DNA of 23,022 nucleotides, taken from JBCDJG01 sp038748065 (GTDB lineage: Bacteria; Pseudomonadota; Gammaproteobacteria; Pseudomonadales; Halieaceae). Below the pieces are notes generated by a model. It saw only the letters and a list, made by a program, of their open reading frames with translations, ran no database searches and had not been told where the DNA came from. The translations under genes and the position numbers were made by a program. Positions 7,659 to 14,796 of this stretch are shown here, in pieces. Position 1 is the stretch's first letter. Every line of letters starts with the position of its first letter. The DNA is taken from NCBI GenBank assembly GCA_038748065.1, contig JBCDJG010000070.1, positions 1 through 23,022 on the forward strand, given 5' to 3'.

Positions 7659-9604
7659 TAGCCCCCCAACATCGTCTTGACCCGCAGCAATTCACGGCGA
7701 GGCGGGTCCGCCGCCAGGAAACGGCTCAGCCACAAATAAACCTGCCCGGCATCAGAACGACGATCGTATATGCTGATAATCTCCAGATAAGGCGTCAGGT
7801 CGCTTCCGCCACGGCGCAGGGCTTCCTTAAACGCATCCAGTGCTGCATCTTCATCACCCAGAGATTCAAGATACCGGCCCTCAAGCATCCAGAGTTTAGC
7901 CGCGTAGGGGAATCGGCCCTGTAACAGCTGTAGCAGTGAGATAACTCGGTCACTGTCAGCATTGCAGGCCCCGTCAGCCAAACAGGTAACCAGCAGATCG
8001 AGCGAGTTGAAGTCAGCTGCGCTGAACCTGCGGCGTGTAGAGACATTTTCAAGTTCGCCGAACCAGTCAGCGGTCTCAGCAAGCTTCGGAAAGTAAACCT
8101 GGTCCAGGAAGTAAAGCGACACTAGCGCCGCTATATCTTCTTGATCGAGTTGGTGCATTCGCTCGTAATAGTGACGCGAGGCGACCAACATCTGCCCGTC
8201 CGCTCCGGGTGTCGACACGTAGCGCCGGTACAGCAGATTGGCATAGTGATAGTTAGAGCGGAGTGAGTCTGGACGATTCTCTAGGTTGACGCGTGCCAGC
8301 AAAAGTTCGTCGGACCAGCGGTCTGCCCGCAGTGAGAGAGTCACGGAGAAAACTAGAAGAACCACGCCCAGCACCACGAGATAGGAACCGCGAGCCAGAC
8401 GCGTGCCCAGCCAGTCGAGAGCAGCGGCGAACACAAGGCAGAGCGCTACAGAGGGAAGATAGTTTCGGTGCTCCCAGGTCATCTCAAGTGGCAATATGGA
8501 CGACTCCATAGCATGTCCTACCAGGAAAAACAGCAGGACCAAGGGCAAAAGGGGCTGCCGCCCGCGCATCACCCAGGCCACACCAGCCGCCAGCAGCCAG
8601 CCCAGAAGCGCTGTCAGCGTCGTTACCGGTTGCAGGAGGCTCGTGGAAAGCTGGATATCATCGTGGTGAAGTGAAAGCTGCTGTAGACTCGGGAGAACGA
8701 GCCACCCGACGTAATGCCAAAGTACACGAACCTGAGTGAGGCCGCGCTCGAGCAGGGTAAAGTCGCGGTGGATATAGCCACCCAACCAAGCGAATTCATC
8801 CAGGCTGACCAGCAACGCAACCACCAGGATGGGCGCCACCAGGGCCCCAACGGCCAGCCATTTCAGAAACGCGTTATCACGACCCGCCCAGCGCCCACGG
8901 TAGACACATACTTCAACAGCTGGAATCAACCATACCAGCAGCGCGGCGTTTTCTTTGCTGAACACACCTGCGATCAGAATCAGGCCCAACCAACCCGTGG
9001 CCGCCAATACCTCACCAGCTGAGGCTCCCCGTTCGCTAAAGCGGTTACGACAATGACAGTAAAGCCAAAGGCCTAGCAGCACGAACAGAGCAGAGAGTTG
9101 CGCCATTCGCTGAACGACGTAGAACACCGTCGACACGTGTAATGGGTGCAGCAGCCAGATAGAGGCTGCCAGAAGAGCCACGCGGCCCGCACGCGCCTCC
9201 GACCAGCGCAGGGCTGGCGCCCCGACCAGCAGTGTTTTCAGAAAAATGAAAACGAGCGCAGCGTTGAGCAAGTGAATGGCGAGGTTTGTGGCGCGCAGAT
9301 GAGAAACCACAAAATCACCAGAAAGCGCGTGGTTCATAGCGAAAGTCAGCATCGCAATAGGGCGCCCGGTAGCGCTGCCACGGAAGCTGTGCATCGCCGC
9401 ACGCCACTCTTCGGCAGCCCGCCCATCGATCTGCACCAACTCGTTGTGCGTCAGCGACACCTTCGTATCAAAAACCAACGAGCCTTCCAGGGAAAGACCG
9501 TAGGCTAGTAGCGCGAGAGCAATGACGATTAGCGGTAACCAACGGGGCACCGTATGCAGAGCGTGGAGCGAGGAGCGGCTCTCAGCCTCAGTGTTATCAG
9601 ACAT
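7658..9604 (-). CDS. TMTC/GT-C-like polytopic membrane protein with C-terminal TPR-like region (paralogue A)
   Basis: A 648-residue paralogue of the next gene with the same plan: a cytoplasmic N-terminus of about 20 residues, about ten hydrophobic spans to residue 425, then a soluble C-terminal region with TPR-like helices (AKLWMLEGRYLESLGDEDAA). Shared motifs are RPIAMLTFAMNHALSG (81-96), LHPLHVST (152-159), SKEN (216-219), HHDD (313-316), ESSILPLE (367-374) and EHRNYLP (378-384). The acidic pair expected after the first span is FDTK here (D46 then T47), so one conserved Asp is missing. The ATG at 9604 lacks a clear Shine-Dalgarno sequence. It follows pilA on the same strand after 128 bases that contain a terminator, so expression may depend on read-through or on a weak internal promoter I could not identify. 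Probable role in protein glycosylation of the pilus locus; this is inference. Confidence 0.75.
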   Translation of the reverse strand: MSDNTEAESRSSLHALHTVPRWLPLIVIALALLAYGLSLEGSLVFDTKVSLTHNELVQIDGRAAEEWRAAMHSFRGSATGRPIAMLTFAMNHALSGDFVVSHLRATNLAIHLLNAALVFIFLKTLLVGAPALRWSEARAGRVALLAASIWLLHPLHVSTVFYVVQRMAQLSALFVLLGLWLYCHCRNRFSERGASAGEVLAATGWLGLILIAGVFSKENAALLVWLIPAVEVCVYRGRWAGRDNAFLKWLAVGALVAPILVVALLVSLDEFAWLGGYIHRDFTLLERGLTQVRVLWHYVGWLVLPSLQQLSLHHDDIQLSTSLLQPVTTLTALLGWLLAAGVAWVMRGRQPLLPLVLLFFLVGHAMESSILPLEMTWEHRNYLPSVALCLVFAAALDWLGTRLARGSYLVVLGVVLLVFSVTLSLRADRWSDELLLARVNLENRPDSLRSNYHYANLLYRRYVSTPGADGQMLVASRHYYERMHQLDQEDIAALVSLYFLDQVYFPKLAETADWFGELENVSTRRRFSAADFNSLDLLVTCLADGACNADSDRVISLLQLLQGRFPYAAKLWMLEGRYLESLGDEDAALDAFKEALRRGGSDLTPYLEIISIYDRRSDAGQVYLWLSRFLAADPPRRELLRVKTMLGG

Positions 9605-9661
9605 GGGTGACTATGGTAAAGCGATTCTGTCCAGAGTTGCTAACAGCTTTCGATCAGGCAT

Positions 9662-9687
9662 AAAAAAACCCGCGCCGAGGCGCGGGT
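9662..9687 (-). terminator. Intrinsic terminator after pilA
   Basis: On the - strand the stem ACCCGCGC/GCGCGGGT closes a CTCG loop (an extra C-G pair is possible) and is followed directly by seven T residues. It lies 46 bases past the pilA stop codon and before the GT-C-like genes, so it should make pilA the main transcript and leave only partial read-through into the downstream operon. No comparable terminator was seen for the + strand here. Confidence 0.85.
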
Positions 9688-9732
9688 CTTGCCATGCGTT
9701 ACAGGGCAGTACCCTGCAACGTGAGCGGCCGA

Positions 9733-10173
9733 TCAGCCGCGGCAGTTAGCGGGCAGGTACTTGGTTTCGATGGTTCCCGGTAGGCAAACCCACTGGATCG
9801 TGCCACTTATGGTGAAACCAGACAGCTCAAAATAGGAGCCACTGGCGGCTCCGGGAACAACATTATCTGCGATTACTGCGCGAAGCAGTGGCTCGCTAGC
9901 GTTGGGCAGTCGAAGGGACGCAACGATATCAGTGGCGGGGTTAGTACGTAACCCAGCCCGGGTTGCATCTGGTGGCACTACTCCATTCGTCACATAGTAC
10001 TCCGTCACAGTCGTTTTAGCTTCAGACAATAACGCCAAAGGCTCCGACATTTTGGCGCGAACGGTATAATCCTGATAAGCCGGCAGTGCGATAGCAGCGA
10101 GAATGCCAACAATCGCGATAACGATCATCAGTTCGATCAAGGTAAAACCTGATTGTTGATGTTGCTTGTTCAT
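9733..10173 (-). CDS. pilA: Type IVa major pilin (prepilin)
   Basis: A 146-residue prepilin that would be cleaved and N-methylated by PilD and polymerised into a type IV pilus. The nine-residue leader ends at Gly9 before Phe10, followed by FTLIELMIVIAIVGILAAIA, with the required Glu at mature position 5. The globular part ends in a Cys pair (C130 and C144), the usual D-region disulfide loop, closing with NCRG. The ATG at 10173 has GGAG eight bases upstream. A sigma-54-like promoter precedes it and a strong terminator follows. It is encoded head to head with a second pilin operon, and its downstream neighbours are probable glycosyltransferases, so O-glycosylation of this pilin at Ser/Thr residues is plausible. 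It may be the major pilin, since it has its own strong signals, but that is inference. Confidence 0.93.
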   Translation of the reverse strand: MNKQHQQSGFTLIELMIVIAIVGILAAIALPAYQDYTVRAKMSEPLALLSEAKTTVTEYYVTNGVVPPDATRAGLRTNPATDIVASLRLPNASEPLLRAVIADNVVPGAASGSYFELSGFTISGTIQWVCLPGTIETKYLPANCRG

Positions 10174-10262
10174 GTTCCTTCTCCGATAAAGTAGTAATAG
10201 TTCGTCGGCTGATCGACAGAGCTTTGGGAATGCCCACCTGCCGTGTCACCTGCACGCTTACC

Positions 10263-10278
10263 TGCAGCTTGCATGCCA
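10263..10278 (-). promoter_or_regulatory. Sigma-54 (RpoN)-like promoter of pilA
   Basis: Read on the - strand this is TGGCATGCAAGCTGCA, against the consensus TGGCAC-N5-TTGCA. The invariant GG (-24) and GC (-12) are ten bases apart as required. Two other positions differ. Transcription would start near 10252, giving a leader of about 79 bases. Pilin genes in Pseudomonas are driven by RpoN with the PilS-PilR system; pilS and pilR are not in this window. Confidence 0.55.
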
Positions 10279-10319
10279 ACCCGTGGCGATAGTTCCAGGA
10301 AATTATTTTTATCCAATCT

Positions 10320-10332
10320 TTTCAATAGTTTA
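10320..10332 (+). promoter_or_regulatory. IHF-like site upstream of the pilA promoter
   Basis: TTTCAATAGTTTA differs at one position from the WATCAANNNNTTR consensus and lies about 45 bases upstream of the -24 element, a place where IHF often bends DNA between an enhancer and a sigma-54 promoter. Single matches to this consensus are common, so support is weak. Confidence 0.2.
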
Positions 10333-10395
10333 CGGACTACATGGACGCTTCGCTGGTTATCACCACCCACGCCGTGCAAGTCCGTTGGGCGAAAA

Positions 10396-10439
10396 AATTC
10401 AGCCACAGCCTGACAAAATTTGTCAGGCATTGCTGAATT
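10396..10439. promoter_or_regulatory. Long inverted repeat between divergent pilin operons
   Basis: A perfect 21-base palindrome (10408-10428; arm GCCTGACAAA around a central A) is flanked by a second arm pair, AATTCAGC (10396-10403) and GCTGAATT (10432-10439). On the - strand the structure is followed by a run of six T residues, the form of an intrinsic terminator for leftward transcription. It also carries two symmetric TGTCA half-sites at an enhancer-like distance of about 155-175 bases from the predicted pilA start, so it could equally be an activator operator. The two readings are not exclusive. Confidence 0.55.
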
Positions 10440-10652
10440 ACGGCAGTGATCCCTGGATCGTTGCCGCCGGGGCACCTGTAATCCGGTAATGAGTTAAAGT
10501 GCAGATCACTCATAATTAAAACGAGCTTCCTTGCTCCCCCATAAGGGGAACACGGTCACACTTTTATCGATCTGCAGGCGGTGACGCTTGTCCAAATCTG
10601 GTTCGTGTAATAGCCTCCTCTTAAAAAGCGGTTCACGCGCAGGGGTTTGCAG

Positions 10653-11141
10653 ATGGATAACCGACGCAAGACGATTGTGGTCAACAGTCGCTTTCAGTAC
10701 CAGTATTCTCTGGCGTCGGCGGCACTTGCAGTGCTACTGATCAATCTCTTTCTGATCGCCCGCCTTGTGTTCCCCGGCGATAGCCCGCTCGCGCTCACGA
10801 CGAGCAGCGCCCTCATTATCGGGGCCTTGGAAATCGCGGTAATTGGCATGGTTTGGTACGGCAGTCTGCGCCAAAGCCATCGTATTGCTGGACCAGTTTA
10901 TGTGTTTGCGCGAGAAATAACGCGCTTATGCAACGGTGATCTAGGCGCGAACATTCATCTGCGCGAGCAAGACATGTTTACGGATACCGCCGAAGAGCTA
11001 AATGCCAGCTTCGCGGTTCTGAAAGCGAAGGTCGAGCACATTCAGTCGCTGGTTGCGGAGTTGCCGGACAACACAGAGAACCAAGCTGTATTGACGCAGC
11101 TGCGCGAGGCCGTCGCCGAATTTAGGGAAATCAAATCGTGA
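10653..11141 (+). CDS. Two-span membrane protein with HAMP-like domain, pilin operon
   Basis: A 162-residue protein with two hydrophobic spans (about residues 17-37 and 49-69) separated by a very short loop, then a HAMP-like segment: HRIAGPVYVFAREITRLCNGDLGANIHLREQDMF. A coiled-coil-prone helix to the C-terminus follows. It has no methyl-accepting, kinase or other output domain and no sizeable sensor domain. The ATG at 10653 is chosen over a TTG at 10647 because CAGGGG precedes it at normal spacing. Its stop overlaps the start of the second pilin gene (GTGA, four bases), so the two are translationally coupled and probably work together. Similar small HAMP proteins sit beside pilin genes in other bacteria, but I know of no assigned function. 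It may be a minor signalling or assembly partner of the pilin. Confidence 0.7.
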   Translation: MDNRRKTIVVNSRFQYQYSLASAALAVLLINLFLIARLVFPGDSPLALTTSSALIIGALEIAVIGMVWYGSLRQSHRIAGPVYVFAREITRLCNGDLGANIHLREQDMFTDTAEELNASFAVLKAKVEHIQSLVAELPDNTENQAVLTQLREAVAEFREIKS

Positions 11142-11614
11142 ACAACCGGCTAAGCGCGGGCGGCAAAGGCGCTAGCCAGGCCCGCGGGTTTACCCTCGTA
11201 GAAATGATGACAGTGCTCGCGGTTCTCAGCATCCTGGCATTGGTTGCGATGACGTCTTACCAAGACTATGTTCTGCGCTCCCAGATCAGCGAAGGCATCA
11301 GAGTCGCCGCGGCGCACAAAAGCGGCGTGTTGTCTACCTTTTATAGCTCGGGCCTGATGCCGGGCAGCAATACGGATGCAGGCATGGATGCGCCAATCGA
11401 CTACAACACAGAGTACGTTTACAGCGTCGGCATTAGTTCAAACCCTCGTGGCGGCACGATTACCATCAGCTATAACATCCTGAAACTCGGAAGCGATAAT
11501 CTTCTTCAGCTGGTTCCCACAGACAACGATGGCATCATTGAGTGGATCTGCCGTCCGTCCGCCGATAACGGTATTTTGACGAACTTCCTGCCCAGCAACT
11601 GCCGCGGTACATGA
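11138..11614 (+). CDS. Second type IV pilin-like protein
   Basis: A 158-residue prepilin with a 17-residue leader ending RG, cut before Phe18, then FTLVEMMTVLAVLSILALVA with Glu at mature position 5. It ends with a Cys pair (C138, C155) and NCRGT, so its C-terminal loop resembles that of the divergent pilA (WIC...NCRG). The body is different, with a Gly/Ser/Asn-rich middle. The GTG start overlaps the upstream HAMP gene stop. It could be an alternative or minor pilin rather than a PilE/FimU-type initiator; the final Thr after the Cys loop is a possible glycosylation position by analogy with C-terminal Ser sites of some Pseudomonas pilins, which is inference only. Confidence 0.88.
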   Translation: MNNRLSAGGKGASQARGFTLVEMMTVLAVLSILALVAMTSYQDYVLRSQISEGIRVAAAHKSGVLSTFYSSGLMPGSNTDAGMDAPIDYNTEYVYSVGISSNPRGGTITISYNILKLGSDNLLQLVPTDNDGIIEWICRPSADNGILTNFLPSNCRGT

Positions 11615-11671
11615 GCGACCTCTAGCGGCTACTCGAAAGCTCTGACAGCTTATTGAAAGTCGCTGCAAGCG

Positions 11672-11733
11672 CCCGTAAATACTAAAAAAACTCACTTTTA
11701 TAGCTATTAGCCCGCTTACGGGATGGTTATACT
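11672..11733 (+). promoter_or_regulatory. Probable pilB promoter region with inverted repeat
   Basis: A TATACT -10 box (11728-11733) lies 29 bases before the GTG of pilB. An inverted repeat of CCCGTAA (11672-11678) with TTACGGG (11716-11722) brackets an AT-rich stretch, its right arm lying between the predicted -35 and -10. The -35 itself is weak. The repeat could be an operator, but this is consensus-based inference. Confidence 0.35.
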
Positions 11734-11761
11734 TTCTGCAGTAGATCAGTGAGGCAGCATC

Positions 11762-13516
11762 GTGCAGAGTCAAGAACTGAGTACCAGCGATACAACGGTC
11801 AGGCGCCTTAGCGGCCTTGCCGGCCGCCTGGTGGCTGAGGGTTTGATCTCCACCGAGGAGGCCGTACAGGCCCAAACGGAGGCCCCACTTGAACGCATGC
11901 ACTTCGTGCAGTATCTGGTGAGCCGGCGCAACATCGATGGTAGGCGCCTCGCGGAAATCGCCTCTCAGGAGTTTGGCGTGCCGCTGCTCGATATAAACGC
12001 GTTCAACAACAGCATGATCCCTGATGGCCTGGTAGAGGTTGAGCTCGTTACCAAGAATCATGCCTTGCCGCTTTACCATCGCGGCAACCGTCTCTTTATT
12101 GCCGTGTCAGACCCAACCAATCTGGCAGCCCTGGATGAAATGAAATTCCATACGGGCATCAACACCGACGCGATTCTCCTGGAGGAATCCACACTGAGCG
12201 CCGCCATCAGTGCCTGGGTTGAAACACAGGATTCACTGGGCGACGGCCTCAGCGACCTCGGCGGGCTGGATGCGGAAGATCTGGACGACATCGATGTCAG
12301 CGCAGGCATCGATGATGCCGACGCTGATGAGAGCGCCAATGACGGCGTTGATGAGACCCCGATTGTGCGCTTCGTCAATAAGGTCCTCCTCGATGCGATT
12401 CGCCAGGGCGCGTCAGACGTTCACTTTGAGCCCTACGAAAACAACTATCGCGTGCGTTTTCGCACCGACGGCGTACTGCGCGAAGTCGTGCGGCCGCCAA
12501 AAAATCTGTCTGCACGGCTGGCAGCGCGCCTGAAGGTGATGTCACAGATGGACATCTCCGAACGCCGCGTGCCGCAGGACGGACGAATCCAGATGAAGCT
12601 GTCGCGCAAGCGTGCGATTGACTTCCGCGTCAACACCCTGCCGACCCTCTTTGGCGAGAAGATCGTGCTGCGGATTCTGGATCCATCCAGCGCGCAGATG
12701 GGCATTGACGCGCTGGGTTACGAAGAAGTGCAGAAACAGCTCTACATGCAGACGTTAGAGCAGCCACAGGGCATGATCCTCGTGACGGGCCCGACGGGTT
12801 CTGGAAAAACAGTGTCGCTCTACACCGGCCTGAACATACTCAATACCGCCGAGCGCAATATTTCTACCGCAGAAGATCCGGTAGAGATCAACCTCGAAGG
12901 CATCAACCAGGTCCACGTAAACCCCAAGGTCGGCCTCAACTTCGCCGAGGCCTTGCGGTCCTTCCTGCGACAGGATCCGGACGTCATCATGGTCGGGGAG
13001 ATTCGTGATCTTGAAACTGCCGAGATCGCTATCAAGGCGGCACAAACAGGCCACCTGGTGCTCTCCACACTACACACCAACAGCGCCGCTGAGACGATTA
13101 CCCGCCTGCTGAATATGGGCGTGCCCAGCTTCAACCTGGCCACTTCGGTCAACCTGATTATTGCCCAGCGCCTGGCCCGCCGGTTGTGCAAGGAATGCGC
13201 AGTGCCGCTGGACGATGTCCCGATTGAGACCTTGCACCAGCAAGGCTTCACCGATGAAATGCTGGCCGATGCCACCTTGATGAAAGCCGTTGGCTGCCAT
13301 CATTGCACCGGCGGCTACAAGGGCCGTATTGGTGTGTACGAAGTTGTCCGGATAACGCCCACTATAGCTCGCTTGATCATGGAAGAAGGCAATGCCATCG
13401 AGATCAGTGAGGCGGCGCGGGCAGAAGGCTTTAATGATTTACGTCGATCCGCGCTGGAGAAAGCGGCGCAGGGTCTGACCACCCTGGAAGAGGTTAACCG
13501 GGTGACCATCGACTAG
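11762..13516 (+). CDS. pilB: Type IV pilus assembly ATPase PilB
   Basis: Cytoplasmic hexameric ATPase that drives pilus extension through PilC. The 584 residues comprise an N-terminal MshEN/GspE-N-like domain, a strongly acidic linker (DGLSDLGGLDAEDLDDIDVS, about 160-180), then the ATPase core. Walker A GPTGSGKT is at 343-350, the Walker B region DPDVIMVGEIRD ends near 415, and the His box TGHLVLSTLHTNSA follows. A zinc site is formed by CKEC (476-479) and CHHC (512-515), typical of PilB and GspE rather than PilT. The GTG at 11762 has GAGG seven bases upstream. It begins the cluster pilB-pilC-pilD-coaE. Retraction ATPases are not in this window. Confidence 0.96.
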   Translation: MQSQELSTSDTTVRRLSGLAGRLVAEGLISTEEAVQAQTEAPLERMHFVQYLVSRRNIDGRRLAEIASQEFGVPLLDINAFNNSMIPDGLVEVELVTKNHALPLYHRGNRLFIAVSDPTNLAALDEMKFHTGINTDAILLEESTLSAAISAWVETQDSLGDGLSDLGGLDAEDLDDIDVSAGIDDADADESANDGVDETPIVRFVNKVLLDAIRQGASDVHFEPYENNYRVRFRTDGVLREVVRPPKNLSARLAARLKVMSQMDISERRVPQDGRIQMKLSRKRAIDFRVNTLPTLFGEKIVLRILDPSSAQMGIDALGYEEVQKQLYMQTLEQPQGMILVTGPTGSGKTVSLYTGLNILNTAERNISTAEDPVEINLEGINQVHVNPKVGLNFAEALRSFLRQDPDVIMVGEIRDLETAEIAIKAAQTGHLVLSTLHTNSAAETITRLLNMGVPSFNLATSVNLIIAQRLARRLCKECAVPLDDVPIETLHQQGFTDEMLADATLMKAVGCHHCTGGYKGRIGVYEVVRITPTIARLIMEEGNAIEISEAARAEGFNDLRRSALEKAAQGLTTLEEVNRVTID

Positions 13517-13550
13517 CCGCCACGCCGGCAGTCCAAGGGAGCAATAGACA

Positions 13551-14768
13551 ATGGCGACAGCGACCAAGAGCAGCACCTTTGTCTGGAACGGCACCGATCG
13601 TAATGGCCGGCCGGGCAAAGGCGAAATACAGGCAACCAGCCAGTCTCTGGCCAAGGCGCAATTGCGCCGCCAGGGTATCAAGCCAAAATCCATCAAACGC
13701 AAGGCCAAGCCATTATTTGGGGCAAGCGGCAAGGCCATCAAACCCCGTGATATCGCCGTGCTGGTGCGTCAGATGGCCACGATGATGAAAGCGGGCGTGC
13801 CGCTGGTGCAGAGCTTCGATATCGTAGCTGAAGGGCTTGAAAACCCGCGAATGAGGGATCTGGTAAACGGTATTAAGAACGACGTTGCCGCCGGCGGTGG
13901 CCTCGCTCCCAGCCTCGCCAAACACCCGCGCCACTTCGATGATCTCACCTGTAGCCTTGTTGCCTCCGGTGAGGCCTCAGGTACGCTGGAGGTCATGCTG
14001 GATCGCGTAGCGACCTACAAGGAAAAGACCGAGGCCCTCAAAGCCAAGATCAAAAAAGCGCTAACCTACCCAACAGCCGTAATTGCCGTCGCGATCGTGG
14101 TCACCGGCATTCTGCTCGTCAAGGTCGTACCCCAGTTCGCCGAGACCTTTCGCAGCTTCGGCTCTGACCTGCCAGCCTTTACGCTTTGGGTACTTAACGT
14201 CTCCTACTTTGCTCAGGATTACTGGCTGATTATCCTGGGCGCCTTGATCGCCGGCGTGTTTATTTTCCGTGAGGCCAAGTTAAGGTCGGTCAAATTCTCA
14301 GAGTTTCTCGATCGCCTGATACTCAAACTGCCCATTTTCGGCGTTATTGTGCACGACGCGGTTGTCGCGCGCTTCTCGAGAACCCTGGCGACAACCTTCG
14401 CCGCGGGCGTGCCGCTAGTGGAAGCCCTGGATTCCACCGCGGGTGCAGCGGGCAACTCGGTCTATGCCAAGGGCATTCGTCAAATTCGCGACGACGTCAC
14501 CACCGGCTCGACGCTGTTCTCATCCATCAAGTCGACCGGCCTGTTCCCGAACATGCTGCTGCAGATGGTGTCTATCGGTGAGGAGTCAGGCTCCCTGGAC
14601 GAGATGCTGGATAAGGTGGCCAATCATTACGAAGAGGCCGTCGACAACGCCGTTGATAGTCTCAGTTCACTGATGGAACCAATGATCATGGCGATTCTCG
14701 GCGTGTTGGTCGGTGGCCTCATGGTCGCCATGTATCTGCCTATCTTTATGCTCGGCTCGGTGATCTGA
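13551..14768 (+). CDS. pilC: Type IV pilus inner-membrane platform protein PilC
   Basis: Polytopic platform protein that couples PilB to pilin insertion. The 405 residues contain two tandem GspF/T2SSF domains, each opening with a similar signature (VLVRQMATMMKAGVPLVQSF; then FSRTLATTFAAGVPLVEAL) and containing ASGEASGTLE or IGEESGSLDE. Three hydrophobic spans are visible, the last at the extreme C-terminus (LMEPMIMAILGVLVGGLMVA). The ATG at 13551 has GGGAG about nine bases upstream and lies 34 bases after pilB, consistent with one operon. Confidence 0.96.
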   Translation: MATATKSSTFVWNGTDRNGRPGKGEIQATSQSLAKAQLRRQGIKPKSIKRKAKPLFGASGKAIKPRDIAVLVRQMATMMKAGVPLVQSFDIVAEGLENPRMRDLVNGIKNDVAAGGGLAPSLAKHPRHFDDLTCSLVASGEASGTLEVMLDRVATYKEKTEALKAKIKKALTYPTAVIAVAIVVTGILLVKVVPQFAETFRSFGSDLPAFTLWVLNVSYFAQDYWLIILGALIAGVFIFREAKLRSVKFSEFLDRLILKLPIFGVIVHDAVVARFSRTLATTFAAGVPLVEALDSTAGAAGNSVYAKGIRQIRDDVTTGSTLFSSIKSTGLFPNMLLQMVSIGEESGSLDEMLDKVANHYEEAVDNAVDSLSSLMEPMIMAILGVLVGGLMVAMYLPIFMLGSVI

Positions 14769-14796
14769 GGCACCGCCTCGACTGCAGCCCGCCCTG

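Larger units (their letters stand above)
10174..10652. other. Divergent pilin control region
   Basis: This 479-base spacer between the divergent pilA and HAMP-pilin operons holds no convincing gene. It contains the sigma-54-like promoter of pilA, an IHF-like match, a long palindrome at 10396-10439 and AT-rich patches. I could not identify a clear promoter for the + strand operon. A weak - strand reading frame (10170-10475) overlaps the promoter and the palindrome and has no family resemblance, so I do not call it. Confidence 0.6.

Noticed and set aside
4883..9604. O-antigen ligase or PglL/TfpO-type oligosaccharyltransferase
   Set aside because: The proteins carry an acidic motif in the first loop, RPxxMLTFA and EHRNYxP with C-terminal TPR-like regions, rather than Wzy_C/ligase-type motifs.
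10170..10475. Short - strand reading frame in the pilin spacer
   Set aside because: It overlaps the pilA promoter, ends inside the pilA start and looks like random translation of regulatory DNA.
10500..10620. Cyclic-di-GMP riboswitch in the HAMP-pilin leader
   Set aside because: The leader has scattered GC-rich segments but not the conserved GEMM core sequences.
11381..11396. GCATGGATGCGCC as another ATGGAT hairpin
   Set aside because: It lies inside the second pilin gene (GMDAP), has only a short stem and lacks the surrounding arms. The CCATGGATG at 14820 is likewise coding sequence of pilD (YPWML).
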